Below, one piece after another: positions 25,533 through 34,870 of a stretch of DNA of 64,000 nt (the stretch's first letter is position 1; each line of letters begins with the position of its first letter). A model generated the notes under the pieces. That model ran no database searches. It saw nothing but the letters and a program-made list of their open reading frames with translations, and had not been told where the DNA came from. The position numbers were made by a program, and so were the translations under genes. Origin of the DNA: Flavobacterium psychrotrophum (GTDB taxonomy: Bacteria > Bacteroidota > Bacteroidia > Flavobacteriales > Flavobacteriaceae); the NCBI RefSeq assembly GCF_003403075.1, contig NZ_CP031557.1:4712001-4776000 (forward strand), given 5' to 3'.

Positions 25533-25572
25533 TTAAGGTATTTATTATTAATTTTTGTTTTTAGTTTCTCTT

Positions 25573-26736
25573 TTAGTCATTTCCGTTTGCAGGTGTTCCC
25601 GGTGCGGGGTCATCGCCTGCAGGTGCGGCAGGAGCACTTGTATTCTTTTTTTCGTCCCTGGCTCTTTGAGCTGCATCACGCTTGTCCTGTGCTTCTTTTT
25701 TGCGCTGTTCTAATGCTGCGCTACGTGCAGCTTGTTTTTCTTCACGCTGCTCTTTTGCGGCCTGGGCTGCTGCATCACGTGCGGCCTTGGCTTCTTCTGC
25801 GGTTCTCTTGGCAGGTGTCTTTTTCTCAGCAGCATCTGTATCTTCGTTATCAGCCTTTGTTGCGGGTGCCGTTTTTTTATTGCTTTCAGCTGGAGCGTCA
25901 TCATCACCTCCCGGGGTTGATGTATCTGCGTCTTTAGTATTGTCTTTTTTCTTTGCCGGTGGGGTAGTGCCATTTTTTTTGGCTTCAGCCGCAGCCTTAC
26001 GGTCTTCGATCAGTTGGTTTCGCCTTTCCTGTGCTTCTGCCCTTTTAGCATCTCCGGCCGCTTTACGGTCGTCTATAGCTTTTTGCCTTGCCGCTTTTTT
26101 ATCTTCAAGAGCCTTTTGCTTATCAACATAATCAGGGTCAGTTTTCATTTCCTCATCCTTTTCCTGCTCTTCAAGTTTTTTCGCTTCTTTGCTGGAAAGC
26201 TTTTGCTGCTTGGCGCTACGGGTAAGCCTCCTCACAATAAGGTCGCTAATATCGTGCTTATTAGCTGCAAATAGCATGGTAAGGTCACTTGACTTGTCAA
26301 AAACAAAATCTAATTTACGAGTAGCAGCAATATCCTGAACTATAGTAAATACCTGATCTTGTATTGGTTTTACCAGTACCGTTTTTTGGGTAATAAGGTC
26401 GCCCTTCGCACCAAATTTCTTATCCTGATAGTCTATTAGCTCTTTTTCAAGAACTGCAATCTCTTCTTCACGATCTTCTATAAGCTCTTTAGTAAGCAAT
26501 GCCTTTTCGGCCTGAAGGCTTTCTTTAAGCTTGGTTATGTCGTTTCGCTTAACGTCCATTTCCTGTTTCCACTTGGCGGCGCGTTGCTCGAGCTGGTTTT
26601 TAGCCTCGGCAAAATCCGGCACTTTATCCAATATGTACTCCATGTCTATATAGGCTATCTTAAGCGCCTTGCTGCCCTGTGCAGTTGCTGTAAGCCCTGC
26701 AAAAACAGTAAACAGTAAAATAAAATATCTTTTCAT
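25573..26736 (-). CDS. OmpH/Skp-family chaperone with long charged C-terminal extension
   Basis: 387 residues from MKRYFILL (an ATG four codons earlier also exists). After a signal peptide ending TAQG comes an OmpH domain (about 20-165: KIAYIDMEYILDKVPDFAEAK, coiled coil, then RKLDFVFDKSSDLTMLFA). The remaining 220 residues are a very charged Ala/Lys/Glu/Asp-rich, probably disordered or helical extension (EEKQAARSAALEQRKKEAQ), ending in PAAPAGDDPAPGTPANGND. The extension is absent from the shorter neighbour. It lies 42 bases after bamA. Role as outer-membrane protein chaperone is inferred from family and context; the extension's role is unknown. Confidence 0.92.
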   Translation of the reverse strand: MKRYFILLFTVFAGLTATAQGSKALKIAYIDMEYILDKVPDFAEAKNQLEQRAAKWKQEMDVKRNDITKLKESLQAEKALLTKELIEDREEEIAVLEKELIDYQDKKFGAKGDLITQKTVLVKPIQDQVFTIVQDIAATRKLDFVFDKSSDLTMLFAANKHDISDLIVRRLTRSAKQQKLSSKEAKKLEEQEKDEEMKTDPDYVDKQKALEDKKAARQKAIDDRKAAGDAKRAEAQERRNQLIEDRKAAAEAKKNGTTPPAKKKDNTKDADTSTPGGDDDAPAESNKKTAPATKADNEDTDAAEKKTPAKRTAEEAKAARDAAAQAAKEQREEKQAARSAALEQRKKEAQDKRDAAQRARDEKKNTSAPAAPAGDDPAPGTPANGND

Positions 26737-26778
26737 AAGCTCTCGCATTTACATATTAGAAAATATCGTGCCAATTTT

Positions 26779-29403
26779 TTAGAACTGTTGTCCTATGATA
26801 AAGTGTGGTTCCCAGCCATTTGGTTTGCCACCAGGGCTAAGTGGGTCAAATCCGTACCCAAAGTCAATACCCAGTAGGCCAAACGCCGGCATAAATACCC
26901 TTAAGCCAAAACCTGCCGAACGTTTAATATCAAACGGCTGGTATTCTTTAAATGTTGCCCATGAGTTACCTGCTTCTGCAAAAGTAAGCAGGAATATTGA
27001 TGCCTGTGGCTTTAGTGTTATAGGGTAACGTAACTCTAATGAAAATTTGTTATAAACGGTAGCACCTACCTGTACACCTGTTGTAGGGTCTACCGGAGAA
27101 AGCGACTGGTTAGGGTAACCCCTTTGCGCTATTACCTCGCGTCCATCAAGTGCATAGTTAGCCATACCATCTCCACCAAGGTAGAACCTTTCAAAAGGTA
27201 CAAGCCCACGGTCTTTGTTGTAAGAACCCATATAACCAAATTCGGCCAATGAACGTAGTACAAGAGCATGTTCTGGAGAGCCATAAAGCTTGGTGTACCA
27301 GTCTCCTTTAAACTTAAATTTATAGTACTCCAGCCAGTTAAATTTCTTTTGGTCTATCTTAGACTTATCTGGTGCAGCTTCCTGCCATGATAAAGGAGGG
27401 TTTCCTACATTTCCATTTTCGTCAAGATAATTTCCTTGTGCATCCTGAGCTTTGTACTCCTGCAGGTTCTTAAGGTTTGCATAATCAACACCGTTTATCA
27501 AAGAATACGGGAACGTAGTCCTGAAACTTGCGGTAAATAACGAGCCATATATAGGGTAAACCGGGTTACGGCCCCTGTTGTCACGCGTTAATTCTATAGT
27601 ATAAGCAAGGTTGCGTGATGAACCGTTACCAAAGGTAAATAATCCTGTGTTATAATTACTTAGGTTATAGTACTGGAATGTAAGCGAGTGCGAAAGCCTC
27701 ATATAGAAATCGGGTTCGCTTAGACGCTTAGATACACCCATGGTTATAGATGATATCGTAAAACTCCTGCTGCGGTCTACATCCCTGCTGCTGTAATTAT
27801 ACAGGAACTGTTTACTGTGAGATAGTGATGAGAAGAACTGTATTGGTTTTTTACCTCCCAGCCATGGCTCTGTAAACGATAAGCTATATGTTTGGAAATA
27901 GGTACTACCCTGTAGCCTTAGCGACAGTTTTTGCCCGTCTCCCATAGGCAGTGGCGTGTAGGCACTCTTTTTAAAGATATTGCGTGCAGAGAAGTTATTG
28001 AATGATAAGCCTAGTGTACCAATAAAGCCACCACCGCCATAACCACCCTGTAGTTCTATCTGGCTCGATCCTTTTTCGGTAACATTCCATTCTACGTCTA
28101 CCGTACCTGAAGAAGGGTCAGCGTTTTTAACGTCTGGACGAATGGTTTCTGCATCAAAAAAGCCCAGTGCACCAAGTTCGCGAATGGTACCTATTACATC
28201 TTCTTTGTTCCATTTTTGTCCCGGCCTTGTGCGAAGTTCCCTGTAAATAACTTTATCGTTTGTCTTGTCATTACCTACAACAGAAATTTTGTTGAAGTAA
28301 GCAATAGGGCCCTCTACAATACGTATTTCAAAGTCAATGGTGTCGTTTGCAGTTTTTACTTCTACTGCGTTTACGTTAGAGAACAGGTAACCGTTATTCT
28401 GATAAAGGTTCGTAATGTCGTCTGCATCAGGTTTAGGGTCTGCTATACGTTCTTGTAATAGTACACCATTATAAACATCGCCTTTTTTAATGCCAAGCTG
28501 ATGGTTTAGCTGCTGATTGTTATATATAGTATTACCCAAAAACTTAATATCGCCAAAGTAGTATTTATGGCCTTCTTCAACCTGAAGGTCTATTGCTACA
28601 CGGTTAGTTTTTGCATTGTATGTTACAGAGTCTTTTACGATACGGGCATCACGATAACCCTTTTCTTTATACTTTTTTATAACATTGTCTTTGTCTTCCT
28701 TGTATTTATCAGCAATGAATTTTGATGGTTTAAAAAGACGTAGCGGATTAGGGAATGCCTTTTCCTTAGTATTTTTCATCGCTTTTTTAAGCTTAGAATC
28801 GGTAAGTTTTTCATTACCTTCAAAGTTAATCTTGCTAATGCGTACTTTCTTGCCTTTATCAATATTAACTACCATTTTAACCGTACTTGTACTGTCCGGT
28901 ATTACATTGATGGCCACTTTAGTATTGTAGTAGCCCTCTTTGCGGTATTTGTTTTCAATGTAGTTTTTAGTGTTTGTAAGAAGGTTTTCGTTTACATACT
29001 TACCTTTTTTAAGGTCGGTATCTTTAAGTAAGCCTTCTACTTTACCCTTTTTAACGCCCTGTATGCGTACATCGCTAAGCTTAGGTAGCTCATCAATAGC
29101 AAGTTCAAGGTAAATGCTGTCATTGCGCACTTCGCTAACATAAAAGTTAACGTCGCTAAAAAGCCCCAGTTTCCATAGCTTTTTAATAGCCGCACTTATT
29201 TCTTCGCCGGGTACATTAATGTACTGGCCTCTTTCAAGGCCTGTAAAAGTAACAACGGTTTGTTCGTTGTAGCTCATCTTTCCGGTTACAGAAATATCTG
29301 CCAGAATGTATTTGCCGGTTTGCAGCCTGTCAGTTTCCTGCGCCTGTGCTGTAGTGGCAAATAATGCAATTCCAAAAAATAAAGCAATGCCTTTTAAAAG
29401 CAT
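26779..29403 (-). CDS. bamA: Outer-membrane protein assembly factor BamA
   Basis: Omp85 insertase that folds beta-barrel proteins into the outer membrane. From MLLKGIALFFG at 29403 (874 residues) there is a signal peptide ending TTAQAQ, five POTRA domains (about 25-430, with ISVTGKMSYNEQ, DVRIQGVKKGKVEG, KINFEGNEKLTDSKL, DIKFLGNTIYNNQQL and KISVVGNDKTNDKVI) and a 16-strand barrel. FERFYLGGDGMANYALDGREVIAQRGYPNQ is the conserved L6-type region, close to the VRGF/Y motif, and the last residue is Phe. The frame reaches 44 codons further upstream inside uppS, which is rejected. It starts 7 bases after uppS. Confidence 0.96.
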   Translation of the reverse strand: MLLKGIALFFGIALFATTAQAQETDRLQTGKYILADISVTGKMSYNEQTVVTFTGLERGQYINVPGEEISAAIKKLWKLGLFSDVNFYVSEVRNDSIYLELAIDELPKLSDVRIQGVKKGKVEGLLKDTDLKKGKYVNENLLTNTKNYIENKYRKEGYYNTKVAINVIPDSTSTVKMVVNIDKGKKVRISKINFEGNEKLTDSKLKKAMKNTKEKAFPNPLRLFKPSKFIADKYKEDKDNVIKKYKEKGYRDARIVKDSVTYNAKTNRVAIDLQVEEGHKYYFGDIKFLGNTIYNNQQLNHQLGIKKGDVYNGVLLQERIADPKPDADDITNLYQNNGYLFSNVNAVEVKTANDTIDFEIRIVEGPIAYFNKISVVGNDKTNDKVIYRELRTRPGQKWNKEDVIGTIRELGALGFFDAETIRPDVKNADPSSGTVDVEWNVTEKGSSQIELQGGYGGGGFIGTLGLSFNNFSARNIFKKSAYTPLPMGDGQKLSLRLQGSTYFQTYSLSFTEPWLGGKKPIQFFSSLSHSKQFLYNYSSRDVDRSRSFTISSITMGVSKRLSEPDFYMRLSHSLTFQYYNLSNYNTGLFTFGNGSSRNLAYTIELTRDNRGRNPVYPIYGSLFTASFRTTFPYSLINGVDYANLKNLQEYKAQDAQGNYLDENGNVGNPPLSWQEAAPDKSKIDQKKFNWLEYYKFKFKGDWYTKLYGSPEHALVLRSLAEFGYMGSYNKDRGLVPFERFYLGGDGMANYALDGREVIAQRGYPNQSLSPVDPTTGVQVGATVYNKFSLELRYPITLKPQASIFLLTFAEAGNSWATFKEYQPFDIKRSAGFGLRVFMPAFGLLGIDFGYGFDPLSPGGKPNGWEPHFIIGQQF

Positions 29404-29410
29404 CTTTGTG

Positions 29411-30151
29411 TTATTTAAGCTGTTCACTGGTTTTTCCAAATCTTCGTTCTCTTTTTTGATAGCTGAAAATAGCCTGATGCAGGTCTTTCTCCCTGAAATC
29501 AGGCCACAAAATATCGGTGAAGTAAAGTTCTGCATAAGCAGCCTGCCAAAGCAAAAAGTTGCTTATGCGCTGCTCCCCACTCGTGCGGATAACCAAGTCG
29601 GCATCCGGCATATTATGGGTGTACAGGTGGTTGTTAATTACCTCTTCGTTAATATCGGCTATATTTAATGTGTTTGTGTTTACTTGTTCGCAAATTTGTT
29701 TTACTGCCGCTACCAGCTCTTCACGAGATCCGTAGCTTAGCGCCAGGGTAAGTACCATGCCGGTATTCTCCTTAGTCTGCGCTATAACTTCAAAAAGCTG
29801 TTTACGTGCCCTGTCAGGCAGCATATTGGCATTGCCAATGGTGTTTAGCTTAATATTGTTTTTTTGCATGGTTGGCAACTCTTTTTTAAGAGAGTTCATC
29901 AGGATGCTCATCAGGGCATCTACCTCCAGCTTTGGCCTGTTCCAGTTCTCTGTGCTAAAAGCATAGAGTGTAAGAAAACCTATTTTTAATTTAGCGCATG
30001 CCTCTACCGTTTCCCGTACCGATTTTACACCACTCTCGTGGCCAAAAGCCCTTAGCAGGCCTTTTTGTTTTGCCCAGCGTCCGTTACCATCCATAATTAT
30101 GGCTATGTGGCGGGGCATTTTAGCGGTATCAAGGGTAAAGGTGTTATCCAT
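29411..30151 (-). CDS. uppS: Isoprenyl transferase (undecaprenyl diphosphate synthase)
   Basis: Cis-prenyltransferase building the C55 carrier for peptidoglycan and O-antigen from isopentenyl diphosphate. 246 residues with HIAIIMDGNGRWAKQ (catalytic Asp21), FGHESGVKSV, TLYAFSTENWNRP and the C-terminal DLVIRTSGEQRISNFLLWQ and ELYFTDILWPDF, all diagnostic. Its product depends on the mevalonate genes elsewhere in this window. It lies between the DUF6089 barrel gene (10 bases) and bamA (7 bases), so lipid carrier and outer-membrane assembly are co-expressed. Confidence 0.97.
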   Translation of the reverse strand: MDNTFTLDTAKMPRHIAIIMDGNGRWAKQKGLLRAFGHESGVKSVRETVEACAKLKIGFLTLYAFSTENWNRPKLEVDALMSILMNSLKKELPTMQKNNIKLNTIGNANMLPDRARKQLFEVIAQTKENTGMVLTLALSYGSREELVAAVKQICEQVNTNTLNIADINEEVINNHLYTHNMPDADLVIRTSGEQRISNFLLWQAAYAELYFTDILWPDFREKDLHQAIFSYQKRERRFGKTSEQLK

Positions 30152-30161
30152 TTATATCTCT

Positions 30162-30848
30162 TTAATTTGAGCAATAGCAAGGCTTGTCGCCAAATGTATA
30201 TGTTAATGTGAAACCGGTAAATACATACCAGTCATTACTCTCCAGGTTGCCAAAACGCAATCCCGGATATTTGCTTCCGTCAGGGTTACTTCCGTCCAGG
30301 TTATCGCTAAAGCTATAGCGTGCACCGGCTTCAAAACCCAGTATCAGGTCGCGTGCTATTTGTGCCTTAATACCCACTGTCATAGGTATGGCGAGTGCAC
30401 TTCCGTTATCATACTCCTTGCCTTCGTTCTTGTCTCTGTACAACTCGTTATACCATGCGTAGCTAAGGCCACTATATATATAAGGTGTCCATTTAAAATC
30501 ATCCTCATGCAAATTGAAGTCAAAGAAATTGAATTCAAGGCCTAAAGATAGTTCTTTTACGGTATTTTCGAAGGAATATCCCCTTTGTTTGCGCCCCGGT
30601 ACATTGCTGTCTGCATCATCAGATGCTATTTTGCCATACATAAATGATGCCCTCCAGGAGTGGCGCGGTGAACGGTTCCATTTATAAAGGATGCCCAATG
30701 CCAGGTCTTTAGGGGCAATGTAATTTGTAGGGCCTACTTCGCCAATGTAGTTGGCACCGCCGACAAAAAGCCCTAGTTCATTGATCTGGGCTTTAGCCGA
30801 AAAGGATATAGTAAGTAATGCAAATATATACAGCAGGCGCTTCATCAA
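30162..30848 (-). CDS. DUF6089-type outer-membrane beta-barrel protein
   Basis: 228 residues with a signal peptide ending FSAKAQ and barrel strands after it. The start INELGLFVGGANYIGEVGPTNYIAPK, the phrase ALGILYKWNRSPRHSWR and the Cys pair near the end (FGDKPCYCSN) match the DUF6089 family, conserved in this position before uppS and bamA in flavobacteria. Function unknown; co-expression with bamA suggests an envelope role. Either of two adjacent Met codons (30848 or 30845) may start it. A -7-like TATATTTG lies at 30863-30870 on the minus strand. Confidence 0.9.
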   Translation of the reverse strand: MMKRLLYIFALLTISFSAKAQINELGLFVGGANYIGEVGPTNYIAPKDLALGILYKWNRSPRHSWRASFMYGKIASDDADSNVPGRKQRGYSFENTVKELSLGLEFNFFDFNLHEDDFKWTPYIYSGLSYAWYNELYRDKNEGKEYDNGSALAIPMTVGIKAQIARDLILGFEAGARYSFSDNLDGSNPDGSKYPGLRFGNLESNDWYVFTGFTLTYTFGDKPCYCSN

Positions 30849-31003
30849 ACAAAAATTGGGTGCAAATATAGCAATATAGATTTTGGTTTCACCTTAACAA
30901 TTAGACAATTTACCGCTTTCTTTATCGCTACATTCAAATTATACTGAGTTGAAAACGAAAGAAGTTTCACTGTAGTATATGAGCAGATGAAATTTTGGCT
31001 AAA

Positions 31004-31888
31004 TTAATTCCGCTTGTCTTCGCCCCAAAGCAGTTTTTTGCGTAGCGTATTAATGAATTTCTCCTGAGTAAACTCAACAAGATTAATCTTAAAATCGGCT
31101 TTTTTAATAGTCAGTACTGTATCTACATCAATAGATATAATTCGGGAGTCCAGCGATACAAGGTGTTGTTCTTCCCTGCTGCTTACGCGAAGTTCTATTG
31201 TAGTGTCGTCCGGTATTACAAGAGGGCGGGCGTTAAGGTTGTGTGGTGCAATAGGTGTAATTACAAGACCCGCAGCTTCCGGAATAAAAATGGGGCCACC
31301 ACAGCTAAGTGAATATCCGGTAGATCCGGTAGGGGTAGAGATGATAAGGCCATCTGCCCAGTAAGAGTTAAGATGGTCGCCATTTAAAGATACATCAACG
31401 GTAATCATCGATGTAGTGTCTTTACGGCTAACGGTTATTTCGTTAAGTGCGTAGTTAAGTTCGGCTACCTCCGGTGATATTCCTTTATAATCAATGGTAA
31501 GTAGTGTGCGCGGCGAAATTTTAAACTGGTTTTCAAAAATAAGCGGCAGCAGGGTTTCAATGCTTTCCTGTTGTACTGTAGCTAAAAAGCCAAGCCTTCC
31601 GGCATTAATGCCCACAATCGGGATGTTTTTGTTGCGTACCAACGTGGCAGCGCGCAGCATGGTGCCATCGCCTCCTATGCTTATAAAAATATCAAAGCCG
31701 CTATCAAGGTCTTCGTGTCCGGAAAATATGGGGTATGCTGTTTGCAGTATATTTCTGCCTGTAAGCACACTATAAAATTTTTCCTCAAATACCACCTCCG
31801 GATTGTACTGGCTAAAAATGCGTAGCATTTTTTCGATAATATCGTCGGTGTTGTCTTTGTAATACTGGCCGTAAACAGCTATTTTCAT
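31004..31888 (-). CDS. nadK: NAD kinase
   Basis: Phosphorylates NAD to NADP. The 294 residues show the kinase signatures ISIGGDGTMLRAA (GGDGT at 72-76), GINAGRLGFLATV, NEITVSRKDTTSMI, WADGLIISTPTGSTGYSLSCGGPIF and ITPIAPHNLNARPLVI. Length is normal. It starts 3 bases after the stop of the CBS-domain gene, so the two are translated in sequence. No regulatory domain is seen. It belongs to the conserved minus-strand block leading to bamA, though 155 bases separate it from the next gene. Confidence 0.96.
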   Translation of the reverse strand: MKIAVYGQYYKDNTDDIIEKMLRIFSQYNPEVVFEEKFYSVLTGRNILQTAYPIFSGHEDLDSGFDIFISIGGDGTMLRAATLVRNKNIPIVGINAGRLGFLATVQQESIETLLPLIFENQFKISPRTLLTIDYKGISPEVAELNYALNEITVSRKDTTSMITVDVSLNGDHLNSYWADGLIISTPTGSTGYSLSCGGPIFIPEAAGLVITPIAPHNLNARPLVIPDDTTIELRVSSREEQHLVSLDSRIISIDVDTVLTIKKADFKINLVEFTQEKFINTLRKKLLWGEDKRN

Positions 31889-31891
31889 AAC

Positions 31892-32551
31892 CTATATATT
31901 AAGGTACTTATCAAGGTAATCAGAGCGGTCTTTCAGGGTGTTAAGGTAAGCATCTTCCTGGTGCTCTGTAATAATTTCATAATTGTACCTGCGAAACGTT
32001 TGTATAATTTCGCTCAGTCCGCCAAGGCTTATCTTTACGGTTATCTGCACGCGCTGCGATGTAGCTTCAGATATAAAAGCGCCCAACAGCCTGCCATTGT
32101 TGCTTTCTACTATTTGAGCCACTTCGCTCATGCTGTATTCTGTAATACCTTTTTCTACTACAAGTATGCCACCTTCTTCTTTAAGAAAAGGTGTCTGGTC
32201 AAAAAACTTAATAATATCGGTTATTTCATAATAACCTACATATGTATTGTTTTCATTTAGGACCGGTACCAGGTTGGTTTCGTTTTTTGCAAAAACCTCA
32301 AGCACGTCCAGCCACAGTGTGGTATCGCGCACAAAAAAACGCTCAAAGCTGTAGCGCATATCGCCCATGGTTTTTTCTATATCCATAAGCTCGGTATCTT
32401 CACTGCCCGCGCATCCTATGTATACGCCGTTTTCAAGTACCGGGAAATGAGAAAAAGGATATTCCGCAAAAAGATCCTGTGCGTCAGCTACCGAATCTGT
32501 AGTGCGCAGGGCCTTAATGTTGGAGTTTAAAAAGTCGGTAATTTCGTTCAT
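31892..32551 (-). CDS. CBS-domain protein (AcuB-like) next to NAD kinase
   Basis: 219 residues: a pair of CBS domains (about 1-60, NSNIKALRTTDSVADAQDL, and 68-125, DTTLWLDVLEVFAKNETNLVPVL), which bind adenosine-type nucleotides, followed by an ACT-like part (about 130-200, GGILVVEKGITEYSMSEVAQI). This is the AcuB-type arrangement. No catalytic domain is present, so a nucleotide-sensing role is likely; the adjoining NAD kinase gene suggests a link to NAD(P) or ATP status, by position only. A -7 element TATTTTTG is at 32583-32590 on the minus strand. Confidence 0.88.
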   Translation of the reverse strand: MNEITDFLNSNIKALRTTDSVADAQDLFAEYPFSHFPVLENGVYIGCAGSEDTELMDIEKTMGDMRYSFERFFVRDTTLWLDVLEVFAKNETNLVPVLNENNTYVGYYEITDIIKFFDQTPFLKEEGGILVVEKGITEYSMSEVAQIVESNNGRLLGAFISEATSQRVQITVKISLGGLSEIIQTFRRYNYEIITEHQEDAYLNTLKDRSDYLDKYLNI

Positions 32552-32650
32552 GGAGTGCGTGGTAAATAATATGCAAAATAACCAAAAATAAGCTTAGGAT
32601 GCCTATATACTTTGTATTTTTGTGGTTCTGTTAACTTTTTACAATAAAAA

Positions 32651-33364
32651 ATGGCTAAACTAAGCGTAAACATAAATAAAATTGCCACCCTTCGCAATTC
32701 GCGCGGTGGCGATGTGCCTAACCTGCTTAAAGTTGCTACCGATGTGCAGCGATTTGGAGCCGAAGGCGTAACCATTCATCCAAGGCCTGATGAGCGACAC
32801 ATCCGCTATCAGGATGCGTATGATTTAGTGCCTGTTGTATATACTGAGTACAATATTGAGGGTAACCCGATACGTAAATTTATTGACCTTGTTTTAGCAA
32901 CTAAGCCTACACAGGTTACTTTGGTGCCCGATGCCGATGATGCTATAACAAGCAATGCCGGATGGGACACCATTAAACACAAAAGCTTTTTACAAGAGGT
33001 AACACAGGAGTTCAAGCGCAACGGCATACGTACCTCGATATTTGTAGACCCGGACCTGAAAATGGTAGAAGGTGCTCTTGAGACAGGTGCCGAACGTATA
33101 GAGCTGTACACCGAAAGCTTTGCGCATGAATATGGGCTTGGTAACCACGATGGTATAAAACCGTATGTAGCTGCTGCTGAACTGGCACAGCAACTTGGCC
33201 TGGGTCTTAATGCCGGGCACGACCTGAGCCTTGATAATATTAAATTCTTTAAAGAAAATATTCCGGGTTTGCTTGAGGTGTCTATAGGGCATGCGCTTAT
33301 TGCGGAGTCGCTGTACCTTGGGCTGGAAAATGTGGTGAATATGTACCTTCAAAAACTTAAATAA
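32651..33364 (+). CDS. pdxJ: Pyridoxine 5'-phosphate synthase
   Basis: TIM-barrel enzyme joining 1-deoxyxylulose 5-phosphate and aminoacetone phosphate in vitamin B6 synthesis. Clear family marks: LSVNINKIATLRNSRGG, GAEGVTIHPRPDERHIRY, TLVPDADDAITSNAGWD, FVDPDLKMVEGALETGAERIELYT, LNAGHDLSLDN and EVSIGHALIAESL. 237 residues, normal length. It diverges from the CBS-domain gene, with a TATTTTTG -7 element at 32615-32622, and an alpha/beta hydrolase gene begins 2 bases after its stop. Confidence 0.97.
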   Translation: MAKLSVNINKIATLRNSRGGDVPNLLKVATDVQRFGAEGVTIHPRPDERHIRYQDAYDLVPVVYTEYNIEGNPIRKFIDLVLATKPTQVTLVPDADDAITSNAGWDTIKHKSFLQEVTQEFKRNGIRTSIFVDPDLKMVEGALETGAERIELYTESFAHEYGLGNHDGIKPYVAAAELAQQLGLGLNAGHDLSLDNIKFFKENIPGLLEVSIGHALIAESLYLGLENVVNMYLQKLK

Positions 33365-33365
33365 G

Positions 33366-34133
33366 ATGTTACACAGCAGAGTAGAAGGAGAAAGTGGAAA
33401 GCCGCTGCTTATCATTCATGGTTTTATGGGTATGGGCGATAACTGGAAGTCGTTAGGGTTGCATTATGTAGCTAAGGGTTTTCAGGTGCATGCGGTAGAT
33501 ATGCGTAACCACGGCAAAAGTTTTCATAGCGATGTGTTTACTTATGATGCCATGGTGCAGGACTTAGTTGATTATATAGATGAAAATAACTTAGGCGTTG
33601 TAGATATTATTGGCCACAGCATGGGCGGCAAGGCAGCAATGTTTTTTGCTATGCAACATCCTGAATTACTTGATAAGCTTGTAGTGGCAGACATCGGGCC
33701 ACAATACTACCCGCCGCACCATCAGGATATTTTGGCCGGACTTAATGCGGTTGACTTTAGTGTAAAGCCATCGCGTAATGAGGTTGAAGAAGTTTTAGGT
33801 AAATATATTGATTATGCCGGTACACGCCAGTTTCTTATGAAGAATCTTTATTGGGTGGAACCAGGGCAACTGGGCTTTAGGTTTAACCTGCCGGTATTTA
33901 ATGAGCAGGTAGATAATATAGGTGAAGCATTGCCCGAAGGTAGTGTCTATGATAAGCCAACCTTGTTTTTAAGGGGCGATAAGTCGAAGTACATTCGTGA
34001 GCAGGATCTTGCGCTGATAAAGCAGCATTTCCCAAATTATGAAATTAAGGCCATAACAAACTCAGGGCACTGGGTACATGCCGAGAACCCGCAGGAGTTT
34101 TTAGAATATACGTTAGAGTTTTTAATGAGGTAG
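33366..34133 (+). CDS. Alpha/beta-hydrolase (YbfF-like esterase)
   Basis: 255-residue serine hydrolase with no signal peptide. The oxyanion region is LLIIHGFMGMGDNW, the nucleophile elbow GHSMGGKA places Ser85, an acidic residue is likely in FLRGDKSKYI, and the catalytic His is in NSGHWVHAENP near the C-terminus. It resembles acyl-CoA or short-chain esterases of the YbfF type; the substrate cannot be read. Its ATG is one base after the pdxJ stop codon, and the split gene behind it starts 2 bases after its own stop, so the three form one transcript. Confidence 0.9.
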   Translation: MLHSRVEGESGKPLLIIHGFMGMGDNWKSLGLHYVAKGFQVHAVDMRNHGKSFHSDVFTYDAMVQDLVDYIDENNLGVVDIIGHSMGGKAAMFFAMQHPELLDKLVVADIGPQYYPPHHQDILAGLNAVDFSVKPSRNEVEEVLGKYIDYAGTRQFLMKNLYWVEPGQLGFRFNLPVFNEQVDNIGEALPEGSVYDKPTLFLRGDKSKYIREQDLALIKQHFPNYEIKAITNSGHWVHAENPQEFLEYTLEFLMR

Positions 34134-34135
34134 TT

Positions 34136-34829
34136 ATGGTAATGCCTTCAGATAAGGAATATAAAGAAACTAAGCAGATAATGCTGGGACAAGCCACTAT
34201 GAATAGTGATTTTGAACAGTTGGCTTTATATTGAAAAGATGTATGGTGTAAAACCACTCAATATTTTATACGATACAATTTACGGCAAAAGACCTCGCCT
34301 CATGATTTGTTTTGAATTAGCGAAAGACGCGGGTAATTTTAGGAATGGTGATGAGGGATTTGACGGTAGCAGGCAAAATGCCATAGCAGATAAATTTAGA
34401 GAGTTATACGCAAAAAACCATGTTTTTAAAAGAAGGTGGTTTGCGTTTAGTGAACTAGCTTCGCCAAAATATAATGCCGAAAATATATTCATTTATTTTA
34501 CCGCATTCGAGCCCATAGCAAAAATTGAAGCGAATGAAAAGGTTACAAAATCAGATATAAACAATGTTAAGCAAAAGCTTAATAATGCAGATATATGGTT
34601 GATATCTCCAACTTTTTCAGCAGCTATATTTTTTGTTTATACTGATGAGCAGCTGAAACGCTATGAAGACAGCCCTGAAAAACAACAATGGGCAGACGCT
34701 TACTTTGATGTACTAAAGCAGTACGATGAGTTTGGCTATTTCAAAAGGGAGATGTTTGGCATATCAGTTGATAGTAAACAAAACTTTGATGAAAATTATA
34801 GTAGTAACTGGTATTACTATTATAAGTAA
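34136..34829 (+). pseudogene. Uncharacterised gene apparently split by a frameshift near 34230
   Basis: An open frame starts at ATG 34136, 2 bases after the hydrolase stop, and runs 32 codons to a TGA at 34232 (ends NSDFEQLALY). A second frame carries on as IEKMYGVKPLNILYD and continues to 34829; on its own it would need a GTG at 34206. Joined, DFEQLALY plus IEKMYGVKP reads as one smooth protein of about 231 residues. A loss of two bases in the run TTTATAT(AT)TG, or one extra base, explains it. The protein is soluble-looking, Tyr-rich at the end (NWYYYYK) and of no family I recognise. A sequencing error is possible. Confidence 0.65.
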
Positions 34830-34830
34830 T

Positions 34831-34854
34831 AAGACCGCCAACTGGCGGTCTTTT
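34831..34854 (+). terminator. Rho-independent terminator
   Basis: Stem AAGACCGCCA / TGGCGGTCTT (34831-34840, 34843-34852) and T run; ends the pdxJ transcript. Confidence 0.87.
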
Positions 34855-34870
34855 GTGTATATAAGTTTTA

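Noticed and set aside
25682..26131. Plus-strand frame of 149 codons opposite the OmpH extension
   Set aside because: Ser/Ala/Leu-rich antisense of a Lys/Ala/Glu-rich repeat region; such regions give long shadow frames.
27541..27660. Search for a second frameshift or insertion within bamA
   Set aside because: The frame is continuous from signal peptide to terminal Phe with normal length.
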